From: UBA4408 sp002389785
GTDB lineage: Bacteria; Bacteroidota; Bacteroidia; UBA4408
Reading direction: 5' to 3'
Assembly: GCA_035438985.1 (NCBI GenBank)
Contig: DAORJK010000017.1
Location: 1 to 64,000 of the forward strand
Length of the DNA stretch: 64,000 nucleotides
Positions within the stretch are counted from its first letter, which is position 1; the number at the start of each line of letters is the position of its first letter. The notes under the pieces were generated by a model, which saw nothing but the letters and a program-made list of their open reading frames with translations, had not been told where the DNA came from and made no database searches. Shown here one piece after another: positions 43,245 to 52,267 of the stretch. Position numbers and translations under genes: made by a program.

Positions 43245-45775
43245 ATCTAACGTTTAAAGTTTATCTCTTCATACTACTGATACCAGTTTTTTGCTTTAGC
43301 CAGAGTATCGACACTAAGCACCTTTCGTTGCAACTTCAGTTTGATTGGAAAAAAAGACAAGCAAGCGGAATTGCCGAAATTACGGCAACTTTAATAAATG
43401 GAGGTACTACAATTTATTTAGATGCTGGTAAACTCCACATTCAATCTATTGAGATTAATTCTCAACAGTTAGCATATGAATACGATGGGGGAGAGGCAGA
43501 CAATAATTTGGCTATCACCTTGAATAAAAATTATGCGCCATCAGAGAATTTTACGATAAAAATTGCTTATCAAACTACTTACGAAAACCAAGCTGATCCA
43601 AATGCAATTAGTGGAAGTTTTGGAAAGGGATTGCGTTTTTTTCAAGCTACTTCAACTACTCCATTAAAGCATCAGCAAATTTGGAGTAGCGGTGAGCCGG
43701 AAAATAATAAGTACTGGTTTCCTTGCAATGAAGACATCGCAGATATTCATACCAGCGAAGTTTATGCCACCGTGGAGAAGCCACTTATTGCGATTAGTAA
43801 TGGAGAGTTAGTGAATACAAAAGATAATAATAACGGCACCCAAACATTTCATTATAAGTCTGCTCATGAATTTCCTAATTATTTGCTGGCAATAGTTGTT
43901 GGCGAATACAGCAACTTTGCACAACAGGCAGGTAAAACCAAAATTAATAACTACGGTTATCCTAACGAAAAGGAAGCAGTGAAAGCAACAGTAGCGCTTT
44001 TGCCTGATATGATGTCATTTTTAGAAGAGAAAACCGGCATTAATTATCCATTTTCAAGTTATTCGCAGGTAGTGGTGCAAGATTATCCTTTTCCAGGTTT
44101 AGTAGCGCAAAATGCGATGGCTATACTTTCGGATAATTATATTGATGATTATGGAGTACACCAAGATTTTAAGTATTTATGGGATGGTGTTGCAATGCAG
44201 GCTTTAGCCAATCAATGGTTTGGTAATTTGATAATGCCTAAAAAGTGGGACGACATCTGGCTAAACAATGCATTTGCACAATATTTTGCTGGCTTGTATA
44301 CAGCAAAATGCAATGGAAATGCTGAATATATGTTATGGTACCACCCTTTTGAAAGGTCAGCAGTACTGGGCGATTGGGAGGCAGGTTATAAGCATCCTAT
44401 CGTTCCAAAAAGTGTACCCGATGTAGCATCTTTTACCGGCGACAATTATTCTAAGTTTCGCGGAGTATTGATTTTACGAATGTTGCAAGAACATTTAGGT
44501 GATGAAACCTGGTGGAAAGTGATGCGCTTTTTTGTACAACAAAATGCACATAAGCAAGTAAGCACAAGTGATTTTCAGCAGGCGGTTGAAACAGTAAGTG
44601 GTAAGTCATATCAATGGTTTTTTGATCAATGGATCTATAAAATTGGATTGGCAAAGTTTGAAATTGAAAAAAATTATGATGCTAACTTACAGCGGCTAAC
44701 TATTCAAGTAAAACAGATACAAAACTCTGAGAATACTACAGAATATGAACAAGTAATTTATTTTGAAGGTAAAATCTCAATAGAAATTGGTGACAAAATA
44801 GAAACTGTTGTTTTAAAACCTCAACAGGAGAACACCTTCATTTTTGAAAAAATTGCTGAACCCGAGTTTGTAAATTTTAATTATCAGCAAACATTTTTAT
44901 GCGAAAGCAATTTTACTAAAAACAAAGAGGAATATTTGTTACAACTTAAAAAGAGTAAAGATGTGTTGGCGAAACAGGAAGCCTTTAACGAATTGGTGAA
45001 ACTAGCGAGCGACAGCAACTCTACACTTGAATTTAAGGTTCAAGTAAAGCATGCATTAACTGATGAAATTAATTCAACGCAGTATTGGCGTTATCGAATG
45101 TTAGCGCTTGGGGCGCTTTCTAGAATAACAAGCCTGCCTTATGATGCAGCAATGATTCAATTGTTGAAATCGCTGATAGCGAAAGAAAAGTATTGGTTAA
45201 AAAGCACAGCTATTGGTATATTAGGCAAATCAGCCGATTCAAGTTTTACAGACATTTACATCAATGCATTGAACGATGAAAGTGATAGAGTTATTAATTC
45301 AGCGGCAGTTGCCTTAGGCAAAACAAAAAGTTCTAAAGCTTTTACTGAGTTGATGAAGTTGGAAAGCAAAAGTTCTTGGAAAAATCAAAACCGTATTAGC
45401 GCATTAAATGGTTTGCAATTTTTAGAAGATGAACGAGCAGTGCCTTATACTTTGAAATGCATTGAAGACAATCATTCGCCTCGCTGGTATTTAGCTACTC
45501 CTACCTGGGATTATCCCTTTGCTGCAGTTAATACTTTGCTTGCATTACGCAAAGCTGATTTAGCTTATCCGATACTAGTTGAACGATTTAAAAAATCCTT
45601 AAATGATGATGATGTGAATGATATTTTTCAAAATGTACAGTTATTAAATTTACTGAATGACAAACGTGCCTCTGAAGTTTATTCAATGCTCAAAGAAAAG
45701 TATGTAAAGGATGAAACAATGCTAAATGCAGTGAAAAATTACGAAATCGAATATTTAAAAAGTTTAGGTAAGTGA
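43241..45775 (+). CDS. M1 aminopeptidase-like protein lacking all zinc ligands (pseudoenzyme)
   Basis: 844 residues. Signal peptide 1-20 (FCFSQ), an M1 N-terminal beta domain, a thermolysin-like catalytic domain and a C-terminal HEAT-repeat region. The order matches M1 peptidases: IWSSGEPENNKYWFPCNED, QDYPFPGLVAQNAMAIL and MQALANQWFGNLIMPKKWDD. But where active members have HExxH (expected at 320-324) this has Q320-A-L-A-N324, and the third ligand Glu at 343 is Asn343 (WLNNAFAQYF). The exopeptidase GxMEN motif is VAQNA. No zinc could be held, so peptide cleavage is not expected. The scaffold and export signal are intact, implying a binding role. Coupled to the GlxA regulator upstream by a 4-base overlap. 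Confidence 0.9.
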   Translation: MNLTFKVYLFILLIPVFCFSQSIDTKHLSLQLQFDWKKRQASGIAEITATLINGGTTIYLDAGKLHIQSIEINSQQLAYEYDGGEADNNLAITLNKNYAPSENFTIKIAYQTTYENQADPNAISGSFGKGLRFFQATSTTPLKHQQIWSSGEPENNKYWFPCNEDIADIHTSEVYATVEKPLIAISNGELVNTKDNNNGTQTFHYKSAHEFPNYLLAIVVGEYSNFAQQAGKTKINNYGYPNEKEAVKATVALLPDMMSFLEEKTGINYPFSSYSQVVVQDYPFPGLVAQNAMAILSDNYIDDYGVHQDFKYLWDGVAMQALANQWFGNLIMPKKWDDIWLNNAFAQYFAGLYTAKCNGNAEYMLWYHPFERSAVLGDWEAGYKHPIVPKSVPDVASFTGDNYSKFRGVLILRMLQEHLGDETWWKVMRFFVQQNAHKQVSTSDFQQAVETVSGKSYQWFFDQWIYKIGLAKFEIEKNYDANLQRLTIQVKQIQNSENTTEYEQVIYFEGKISIEIGDKIETVVLKPQQENTFIFEKIAEPEFVNFNYQQTFLCESNFTKNKEEYLLQLKKSKDVLAKQEAFNELVKLASDSNSTLEFKVQVKHALTDEINSTQYWRYRMLALGALSRITSLPYDAAMIQLLKSLIAKEKYWLKSTAIGILGKSADSSFTDIYINALNDESDRVINSAAVALGKTKSSKAFTELMKLESKSSWKNQNRISALNGLQFLEDERAVPYTLKCIEDNHSPRWYLATPTWDYPFAAVNTLLALRKADLAYPILVERFKKSLNDDDVNDIFQNVQLLNLLNDKRASEVYSMLKEKYVKDETMLNAVKNYEIEYLKSLGK

Positions 45776-46238
45776 AAATTACAACAGCTTATAAACCTCG
45801 AGCTATAAGATTTTTGGAACTCTATCAGCACGAAGATTGGACTCTAAAAGTGTACAGTATTTCTATTTCAAAAGAAAGGGTTGATGCTGGTGATGTAAAA
45901 TCGCGAAAAGCTATCTAAGTGAGTGGTTGTTAAAAAGTAAGGCCTATCAATTGGAAACATATAAAATGGCAACGCTCATCCTTCACGAATTTAATGCAGG
46001 TTGTTTTGCCGTTATTAATTGGTGGATAGATAAGAACATGCTACAAAATTTTGTGTATTTGAAAAAGAGCAATAAATCAAATTTTGAAATTTATTCAGAT
46101 CGTGGAATTACAACTTGTGTTTGGGAAATGGCTATTTGGTGGCACGAGCGTAATGCATGGATAAAGCATGTTTTACTTCGAAATGAAAACCCTGATGTAG
46201 AAGGGTATTTGAACGATAATTTAAATTTAAACAGTTAA
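45772..46238 (+). pseudogene. Conserved Bacteroidota protein gene split by a frameshift
   Basis: A first frame, read from GTG 45772 (overlapping the previous stop), encodes ITTAYKPRAIRFLELYQHED and continues to DAGDVKSRKAI, then meets TAA at 45916. The next frame, open from about 45903 to 46238, continues sensibly: AKSYLSEWLLKSKAYQLETY, ATLILHEFNAGCFAVINWW, TCVWEMAIWWHERNAWIKHV. Together they make one ~155-residue protein of a kind I recall from Bacteroidota (function unknown). A one-base deletion near 45893-45910 explains the split. It is either a recent pseudogene or an assembly error. Confidence 0.75.
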
Positions 46239-46242
46239 GAAA

Positions 46243-46806
46243 ATGAACATGAAAAAAGCAGCAATTAAAAAGATGCCTGAATATTTCGATCGCTACATAA
46301 ATCTTGCAGAAGATGTTTCGGTTGTTGACTCCTTACGACTTAGTTTAAAGGAACTTGAACAAGCTCCCATTGAACTTTGGAAAGCTTTAGGTGATAAAAC
46401 TTATGCTAAAGGTAAGTGGACAGTTAAAGATATTTTGCAACATTTTATTGATACCGAAAGGGTATTTACTTATAGAATAACTGCGATTGCAAGAGGAGAT
46501 AAGCAAAAGATGATTCCCTACGATGAAGAAGTTTTTGCTAAAAATGCTGAAGCTAATCGCAGAAGCATTGACGACCTTATGGAGGAACTTTTCTTGATCA
46601 GAAAATCAACGATTAAACTTTTTGATTCTTTTAGCCCTGCTATGTTGCAGCAGCTTGGAAATGGATTTAATGGAATGCAATATTGTCCTTTGGCATTGGG
46701 TTTTATGTTAGCCGGACATCAACGCTGGCACTTTAGAGTTTTGGAAGAAAAATATTATCCAATAGTAAAAGCATCCAACCATGCTAATCATGAAACCCAA
46801 CTGTGA
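46243..46806 (+). CDS. DinB-like family protein
   Basis: 187 residues, all-helical. GKWTVKDILQHFIDTERVFTYRI holds the first His of the metal site, and GFMLAGHQRWHFRVLEEKY the H-x3-H pair, the DinB_2 pattern. Probably a metal-dependent thiol transferase-like enzyme of unknown substrate. It is the second DinB-like gene in this window but with different sequence. It overlaps the next gene by 26 bases. Confidence 0.88.
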   Translation: MNMKKAAIKKMPEYFDRYINLAEDVSVVDSLRLSLKELEQAPIELWKALGDKTYAKGKWTVKDILQHFIDTERVFTYRITAIARGDKQKMIPYDEEVFAKNAEANRRSIDDLMEELFLIRKSTIKLFDSFSPAMLQQLGNGFNGMQYCPLALGFMLAGHQRWHFRVLEEKYYPIVKASNHANHETQL

Positions 46807-47011
46807 ACACTGTGGTAAAATGCTTTCGATTGAAAGTGATGAAGCCATGATTTGCAGTTATGAATGTACCTATTGTAGCAATTGTGCTAAGAAATTATTT
46901 TCAAGTATTTGCCCAAATTGTGGTGGGAATTTTGAGAAGCGACCCAAGCGAATAAAAAGTGAGATGATTTCTAATCCAATAAAAACTAACTACACTATAA
47001 ATCGAGTTTAA
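46781..47011 (+). CDS. DUF1272 zinc-ribbon-like protein
   Basis: 76 residues. Cysteines are placed C-x2-C (NCEHCGK), CSYECTYCSNC and CPNCGGNF, giving eight thiols for two zinc knuckles. The start MLIMKPNCEHCG is the usual family beginning. Role unknown. It overlaps the DinB gene by 26 bases, which suggests translational coupling. Confidence 0.88.
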   Translation: MLIMKPNCEHCGKMLSIESDEAMICSYECTYCSNCAKKLFSSICPNCGGNFEKRPKRIKSEMISNPIKTNYTINRV

Positions 47012-47080
47012 TTCGGCAACTACTAAGTATAACTGTTTAAATTGAATAGAGGGAATAATAAATTTACCAAGGATTAGAAA

Positions 47081-48274
47081 TTATTTTTCATCCCATAAAT
47101 TATCCTTCTGCCACTGTCCATCCTGTGTTTTCCACCATACACGTGGGTCACGAAATGAATCTGCAACAGCATCAAATTTTTCTTCAGTCCAATCAACATA
47201 AGTTAACCAACGTTGTAAATCCTTCGATTTTATTGGATCCATTTTGCGTACAATTTCGATAGCAGCATCACGGTTGAGTATTCCGGCACGTATGTCTTTA
47301 CACACATGATCGGTAGCACGGCCATATCCGAATTTTATGTATTTCATGTAATCATGAATTCCATTTTCGTGCATGTCGTCGAGATTACTCGTTGTTCGGT
47401 AGGTGCGTTCGAAGGGCTCTTCAGCAGGTAAAAATCCATACTTTTCCTGCATGAGTTTTCCATGTTCATTGGCTTCCCACTTAAAAAAATTGGAAATATA
47501 AATTCCTCGCACACCTACGCGTTCAATTTCTTCATCGCTAGGATACATCCATGGAATCAATTGTTTTTTCTCCAATTTTTCGCCATAACTTTCAGCTTTT
47601 TCAAGTATATCGTACCACTCGTACCCACGCATGCAATGTTCATGACGATAGCGGTAAGTAAATTCCACCAAATCGTTGTAAGAATGCATTCCTCCTAAAT
47701 CCATAAAACCATGTTCACCCCAAATCATAAGTGGCACATTTTGTTGCACTGCTACCCGAATTGGGTAAGTAAAAATTCCGGCATGCGCGTGCCAGTTCAT
47801 ATCGCCCATTATCTGCATTCCTAAACGATTCATCGCTTTTAGAACATCGATACTAGGAGTGAAGAATACATGATCTGCATCAAATGCTTCGCGCATGTTG
47901 AGCAAATTTTTCATCCCGGTAGGAGTATAATTGTTTCCGTGATAAGTCACTAATAATGGATTCAGACCATATACTTTTTTGATGATGTGAATTTGAAAAT
48001 AGCTGTCTTTTCCGCCACTAACGGGTATGATGCAATCGTAGTTGGAACCATCTTTGCAGCGATAATCTTCGATGAGCCGTTCGAACATTTTTTTGCGTCG
48101 GTCCCAATCAATGTCTACTCGTTGAGATGCTGAGCGACAGCCGCTGCAAATACCGTCATCGCCAAAAGCCAATGGTACAGCTGAACTTGCCGGATAAACG
48201 CACTGCTTGCAATAGCGCATTTTGGCGGGACGATCAGGAGCTATTTTGTATTTTTTATCGGACATTAATTCCAT
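47081..48274 (-). CDS. pseA: N-acetyl sugar amidotransferase (PseA/WbpG-like)
   Basis: 397 residues. A Cys-rich zinc-like knob at the start (CKQCVYP and CSGC), then the PP-loop ATP-binding motif IPVSGGKDSYFQIHI, and GEHGFMDLGGMHSYNDL, KWEANEHGKLM and the C-terminal IRKMDPIKSKDLQ. It uses ATP to adenylate the acetamido carbonyl of a sugar and replaces it with ammonia to give an acetamidino group. HisH- and HisF-like proteins directly upstream probably supply that ammonia. It is last in the minus-strand nonulosonate operon and overlaps the HisF-like gene by 20 bases. ATG 48265 is an alternative start. Confidence 0.9.
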   Translation of the reverse strand: MELMSDKKYKIAPDRPAKMRYCKQCVYPASSAVPLAFGDDGICSGCRSASQRVDIDWDRRKKMFERLIEDYRCKDGSNYDCIIPVSGGKDSYFQIHIIKKVYGLNPLLVTYHGNNYTPTGMKNLLNMREAFDADHVFFTPSIDVLKAMNRLGMQIMGDMNWHAHAGIFTYPIRVAVQQNVPLMIWGEHGFMDLGGMHSYNDLVEFTYRYRHEHCMRGYEWYDILEKAESYGEKLEKKQLIPWMYPSDEEIERVGVRGIYISNFFKWEANEHGKLMQEKYGFLPAEEPFERTYRTTSNLDDMHENGIHDYMKYIKFGYGRATDHVCKDIRAGILNRDAAIEIVRKMDPIKSKDLQRWLTYVDWTEEKFDAVADSFRDPRVWWKTQDGQWQKDNLWDEK

Positions 48275-49040
48275 TTTTTTTCAAAGTTTGTTTTGCACGT
48301 GGGTAGCTTCTTTCGGTAAAGTGGAACATGTTTCCGGCAGCAATTCCCGATACTTTGGTTGCTTTTGCCAAGTCAACAAAATCATATTCATCGGCAGCAC
48401 CTCCACAAGCAATTACAGGCAACTTGCTGGCATCAACCACTTGCCCGATAGTTTCGGTATCGTAACCACAAGCTTTTCCATCGCGATCAATCGCATTCAT
48501 AAAAATTTCACCGGCTCCCAGCTTCTCAAGTTCTATCACCCAATCCAAAAGCTTTACCCCAGTATTCGTTTGCCCGAAATTAGTAAAAACAATTGCTTCA
48601 GAATTTATTTTTCGATAATCAACAGAAGCTACAATTGCTTGAGAACCGTATTTGAGTGCGCTTTCTTTAATGAGTTGTGGATTTTCAAAAGCTGCTGTAT
48701 TGAGTGTAATTTTATCTGCCCCACTTTTAATGAGTATATCAATATCGACCAATGAACGAATACCACCGCCAAAGCTAAGTGGCATAAAGCACACACGCGC
48801 TATTTCTGTAATTATTTCTTGTTTACTGCTGTAAGATTTTATTTTGTGATCATCGCGTCGCAAATCATATTCATCTGTTCGACTAATATCAATGTAGATT
48901 AATTCGTCTACATTCCATTCGTTGTAACGGCTGGCTTCGTTAATAATGTTGCCAATATTTTGATGGTACGAAAAATCTTCACTGCGAACGATGAGTCCGT
49001 TTTTAATATACAATACCGGTATCAGTCGGGTTTTAACCAT
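48255..49040 (-). CDS. hisF: HisF-like cyclase subunit for sugar amidination
   Basis: I start at ATG 49040 (MVKTRLIPVLYIKNGLIVRS, 261 residues); the open frame goes to 49133 but that overlaps the HisH-like gene. The (beta/alpha)8 barrel shows PLSFGGGIRSLVDID, GADKITLNTAAFENP and VIACGGAADEYDFVDL, as in HisF. In histidine synthesis HisF makes imidazole glycerol phosphate; here, next to HisH and PseA-like genes, it is more likely to channel ammonia to the sugar amidotransferase, as in the P. aeruginosa wbpG/hisH2/hisF2 set. Its start lies one base after the HisH-like stop. Confidence 0.88.
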   Translation of the reverse strand: MVKTRLIPVLYIKNGLIVRSEDFSYHQNIGNIINEASRYNEWNVDELIYIDISRTDEYDLRRDDHKIKSYSSKQEIITEIARVCFMPLSFGGGIRSLVDIDILIKSGADKITLNTAAFENPQLIKESALKYGSQAIVASVDYRKINSEAIVFTNFGQTNTGVKLLDWVIELEKLGAGEIFMNAIDRDGKACGYDTETIGQVVDASKLPVIACGGAADEYDFVDLAKATKVSGIAAGNMFHFTERSYPRAKQTLKKNGINVR

Positions 49041-49041
49041 G

Positions 49042-49665
49042 TTATACTTGAGCGAAATTTTTGAGAATTTGCAAACCGCTTTTCTGACTTTTTTCGGGAT
49101 GAAATTGGCAACCAAAAATATTGTTGCTTTCAATCATTACATCAAAATTGAATTCATAATTTACTTGTGCAGTTACTTGCTCTTTATTGCTAGCGCAGCA
49201 GTAATAGCTGTGTACGAAGTACATGATTTGCTCTTCTTTTACAACCTCCTTTAGTAAAGTTGATTTATTGGTTTCAATTAACTGATTCCAACCCATGTGT
49301 GGAACCGGTAAGTTTTTAACGGAATCATTCAAATTTTTAACTACCCCCTTAATCAACGAAAGTCCATTGTGGGTGCCATGCTCGCAACTACTGTCAAACA
49401 ACAATTGCATGCCCAAACAAAGTCCCAGCAAAGCTTTTTGTTTTACCTGAGTAAATTCTAATATGCTATCGATAAATTTTAATTCGTGCAAATTGTGCAT
49501 GGCAAGTCCAAAGGCACCAACCCCCGGCAAAATTAATTTAGAGCAGGAATTAATTTCGTCAGGATTGTTTACAAGGATGTTGGGAATACTTAAATAATCG
49601 AGTGCATTTTTTACTGAACTCAAATTACCCATTCCGTAATTAATGATTCCAATCATAGGGGGCAC
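49042..49665 (-). CDS. hisH: HisH-like glutamine amidotransferase for sugar amidination
   Basis: 207 residues, a class I glutaminase. The nucleophile Cys is in LGLCLGMQLLFDSS and the His/Glu pair in FGCQFHPEKSQKSG. INYGMGNLSSVKNAL starts the domain. It releases ammonia from glutamine; its partner HisF-like barrel follows immediately. Together with PseA it should form a three-protein sugar amidotransferase. No other histidine biosynthesis genes are nearby, which argues against a housekeeping HisH. Confidence 0.9.
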   Translation of the reverse strand: MPPMIGIINYGMGNLSSVKNALDYLSIPNILVNNPDEINSCSKLILPGVGAFGLAMHNLHELKFIDSILEFTQVKQKALLGLCLGMQLLFDSSCEHGTHNGLSLIKGVVKNLNDSVKNLPVPHMGWNQLIETNKSTLLKEVVKEEQIMYFVHSYYCCASNKEQVTAQVNYEFNFDVMIESNNIFGCQFHPEKSQKSGLQILKNFAQV

Positions 49666-49763
49666 AATATTACTTATTTTTGGTTAAAGGAGTGTGGATT
49701 TAACGGAGTAAAACATCCTTTTTATGGCAGAATTATACACTGTTTGTTAACTTTTCAACTAAA

Positions 49764-50786
49764 TTACAAAAGCTCCCAACTTAGCGCAGTTCCTCGTTTT
49801 ATAGTATTGGTCGACTTCTTTCCTAGAATTGATTCGTAAAACCGTGGATGCATTCCACCACCTGGACGTATAATTTGAATATTATCAACACTAAATGTAT
49901 CACCGGCGTTTATATCTTTCACAACATAAATGCTGCGTTTAAACTGTATGCTTTTTTTCTCGGCTTCAAGTATTTCGTAATTAATTTTGCCAAGTGCTTG
50001 ATAAGCACGGTTGCATTCGATTACTAAATTTTTTAACTCTTCCGGCTCCAACGAAAATGCCGAATCAACCCCTCCGTCGCTGCGACGCAAGGTAAAATGT
50101 TTTTCAATTACGGTTGCTCCTAAAGCAACAGCAGCAACCGAAACTCCAATACCGGCAGTATGATCGCTCAATCCTATTTCGCAATCAAACAATTGTTTCA
50201 TGTGAGGTATGGTAAGTATATTGCTATTTTCAGGAGTAGCCGGATAAGTACTGGTACATTTTAGTAAAACTATATTCGTACATCCATTTTCGCGCAACAC
50301 TTTTACTGCTTCTGCAATATCGGCTACGGTTGAAATTCCTGTTGAAACAATTACCGGTTTACCAGTTTTTGCAACTTTCTTTAGCAGCGGCAAATGGTTG
50401 TTTTCAAAGGAAGCAATTTTATAAAAAGGAACGTTTAATGTTTCTAAAAAATCCACGGATGTTTCATCAAAAGGAGAGCTAAAAGCAATCATTCCTTTTT
50501 CTTTGGCACGATCAAAAATAGCTTTGTGCCAATCCCAGGGCGTCATAGCTTCGGCATATAAATCATATAATTTACGGCCTTTCCAAAGCGAATTTTTATC
50601 TTCAATAAAAAACAAGTCCTTGTCGTAATCAATGGTAATGGTATCGGGTGTGTAGGTTTGAATTTTAAGGGCATGGGCACCTGCTTCCGCTGCTGCGTCT
50701 ACCAATTCTAGCGCCCGTTCGAGCGATTGATTGTGATTTCCGCTCATTTCGGCAATCACAAAAGGTTTAGTTGGAAATGGGAACAT
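49764..50786 (-). CDS. pseI: Pseudaminic acid synthase (PseI)
   Basis: 340 residues. An N-terminal NeuB-type TIM barrel (FVIAEMSGNHNQSLERALEL, LKIQTYTPDTIT, CEIGLSDHTAGIGVSVAAVA, VIEKHFTLRRSDGGVDSAFS) is joined to a C-terminal SAF domain (SIYVVKDINAGDTFSVDNIQ, IRPGGGMHPRFYESILG). It condenses 2,4-diacetamido-2,4,6-trideoxy-L-altrose with phosphoenolpyruvate to form pseudaminic acid. AEMSGNHN rather than AE-GxNH is characteristic of PseI over LegI. It overlaps the PseH-like gene by 20 bases. Confidence 0.93.
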   Translation of the reverse strand: MFPFPTKPFVIAEMSGNHNQSLERALELVDAAAEAGAHALKIQTYTPDTITIDYDKDLFFIEDKNSLWKGRKLYDLYAEAMTPWDWHKAIFDRAKEKGMIAFSSPFDETSVDFLETLNVPFYKIASFENNHLPLLKKVAKTGKPVIVSTGISTVADIAEAVKVLRENGCTNIVLLKCTSTYPATPENSNILTIPHMKQLFDCEIGLSDHTAGIGVSVAAVALGATVIEKHFTLRRSDGGVDSAFSLEPEELKNLVIECNRAYQALGKINYEILEAEKKSIQFKRSIYVVKDINAGDTFSVDNIQIIRPGGGMHPRFYESILGKKSTNTIKRGTALSWELL

Positions 50787-51243
50787 TTTCTTTTATCAAT
50801 TTATAACTTGCAATACCTTCTTCAATTACTTCTTCAACTAGTTGAAATCCGGCTGCGATGAATGCTTTATACGATGCTAAATTATCTTTTTTAATGTAGG
50901 CATAAATGCGGTTAGACGGATACAAAGTTAAATATTCTGTGCAAGCCATTTGTAACATTTTTACAGCATAGCCTTTGCCGCGTTGATTTGCATCTGTTGA
51001 AATTCCTATCACCGCATGGTTCAATTCCGTTTCGAATCGCACTTGACCAATTTTTTGATTTTGTTCGTCCTCAAAAAGAAGCATCAAAGTTTCAGTTGCC
51101 TGTATTTTTTTTGTAAACCATCGGGTATGATTTTCTAACGAAATTGGGTTTGATTGATAGGAATTTTTGCGAACTTCCTCATCGTTAGCCCAGTCAAAAT
51201 ATAGGAGTAAGTCATCGAGTGTTGCTTTTCTAAACTGTAGCAT
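50767..51243 (-). CDS. pseH: PseH-type N-acetyltransferase
   Basis: 158 residues, a GNAT: HAVIGISTDANQRGKGYAVKMLQMACTEY carries the acetyl-CoA loop RGKGYA, and AYIKKDNLASYKAFIAAGFQLVEEV ends the fold. In the pseudaminic pathway PseH acetylates the 4-amino group of the UDP sugar. Assignment rests on fold plus position between PseG and PseI. It overlaps pseG by 14 and pseI by 20 bases, a tight operon. Confidence 0.9.
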   Translation of the reverse strand: MLQFRKATLDDLLLYFDWANDEEVRKNSYQSNPISLENHTRWFTKKIQATETLMLLFEDEQNQKIGQVRFETELNHAVIGISTDANQRGKGYAVKMLQMACTEYLTLYPSNRIYAYIKKDNLASYKAFIAAGFQLVEEVIEEGIASYKLIKENVPISN

Positions 51244-52267
51244 GTTGCAAGTTGGTAAAAAGGTTCAACAAGCGCTCATGCGACTTGCCATCGATTAGTT
51301 TTTTTTGGGCATTCAGCATTTTACTGGCTAACACAGGATCTGTGATATACTCATTTAGTACAGATGTAATTTGTGTATTCCTAACTGTAGTTAAATCACC
51401 AAGGTTATGTAAACATTTCTGTTGTGTAAGTCCTTTTAAAATTTCAAGTTGATTGTCGGCTGTATATCCTCCGATTATTGGAATACCAACGGCACAAGCT
51501 TCAATGGCGGTGGTACTGGCAGGACAAATTAATAAATCGTTAGCCACAAGTTCTTCACACAATTGTGTAGCTGAAAGATTACTTTTTAATGTGAACTTTT
51601 TGCTTTTTGTGGTTGTAATGTAGGCTTGAATTTGTTCAAAATGCACATTTACTTTACCGAGGAGCAAACAAACTTCCTTAATTGATTCAATGTTTTCGAG
51701 CACCTGAATAAATTTTAAGCTAACGTTGTGTACATCAGCACCACCCATACTCAGCATTACTTTTGATATGGAATTTATAGTTCGAGTTGAACTATACTGA
51801 ATAAATTCATGACGTAACAAGGCGTAAGATGAGCCCAAGCAAAGTTGTGTATAAGGTTCTGCATCGTACTGCAACTGATTTGCCAATGGAGCATGATTAA
51901 TTACCACATCGGCAACCTGGTGAAAGCTGTTTAAATCGTCGATATACACCAGTTTTTTACAAGCCTTTTTTAAGGTGCTTTGGTAAGAGGTAGTAAAGTT
52001 ATATCCATCCAAAACTACCATGCAATCTTTGCTTATATAATTGCTACACAGGTACTGCGCCTCTTTTTGAAAGTTTGTTTCTTCCGGAAGTGATACTACT
52101 TGATTGCAATAGGGTTGAAACAAGTCGTTTACGTATGGAGTTAAATTTTGAACCCCAAATGTGATTTCAAAATTATTTTTCAGCGCATCGGCCACAGCCA
52201 GCAAACGCAGCAAATGTCCAAGACCAATTGAACTATTCCCATCTGCTCTGAAAAACAATTTTTGCAT
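51230..52267 (-). CDS. pseG: UDP-sugar hydrolase PseG
   Basis: 345 residues, GT-B-like fold. The N-terminal RADGNSSIGLGHLLRLLAVADA is the diagnostic PseG motif with its catalytic His. KVMLSMGGADVHNVSLKFIQVL and LICPASTTAIEACAVGIPIIG belong to the C-terminal nucleotide-binding half. It removes UDP from the 2,4-diacetamido sugar by C-O bond cleavage. It begins one base from the PseF-like stop. Confidence 0.92.
   Translation of the reverse strand: MQKLFFRADGNSSIGLGHLLRLLAVADALKNNFEITFGVQNLTPYVNDLFQPYCNQVVSLPEETNFQKEAQYLCSNYISKDCMVVLDGYNFTTSYQSTLKKACKKLVYIDDLNSFHQVADVVINHAPLANQLQYDAEPYTQLCLGSSYALLRHEFIQYSSTRTINSISKVMLSMGGADVHNVSLKFIQVLENIESIKEVCLLLGKVNVHFEQIQAYITTTKSKKFTLKSNLSATQLCEELVANDLLICPASTTAIEACAVGIPIIGGYTADNQLEILKGLTQQKCLHNLGDLTTVRNTQITSVLNEYITDPVLASKMLNAQKKLIDGKSHERLLNLFTNLQHATV

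Noticed and set aside
43241..45775. Active M1 aminopeptidase annotation
   Set aside because: Both His ligands, the catalytic Glu and the third Glu ligand are replaced.
49041..49133. N-terminal extension of the HisF-like protein
   Set aside because: It overlaps the HisH-like gene and is not HisF-like; the family start MVKTRLIPVL lies at 49040.
48255..49665. HisH/HisF as part of a histidine biosynthesis operon
   Set aside because: No other his genes are present; they are embedded in a pse operon beside a PseA-like amidotransferase.
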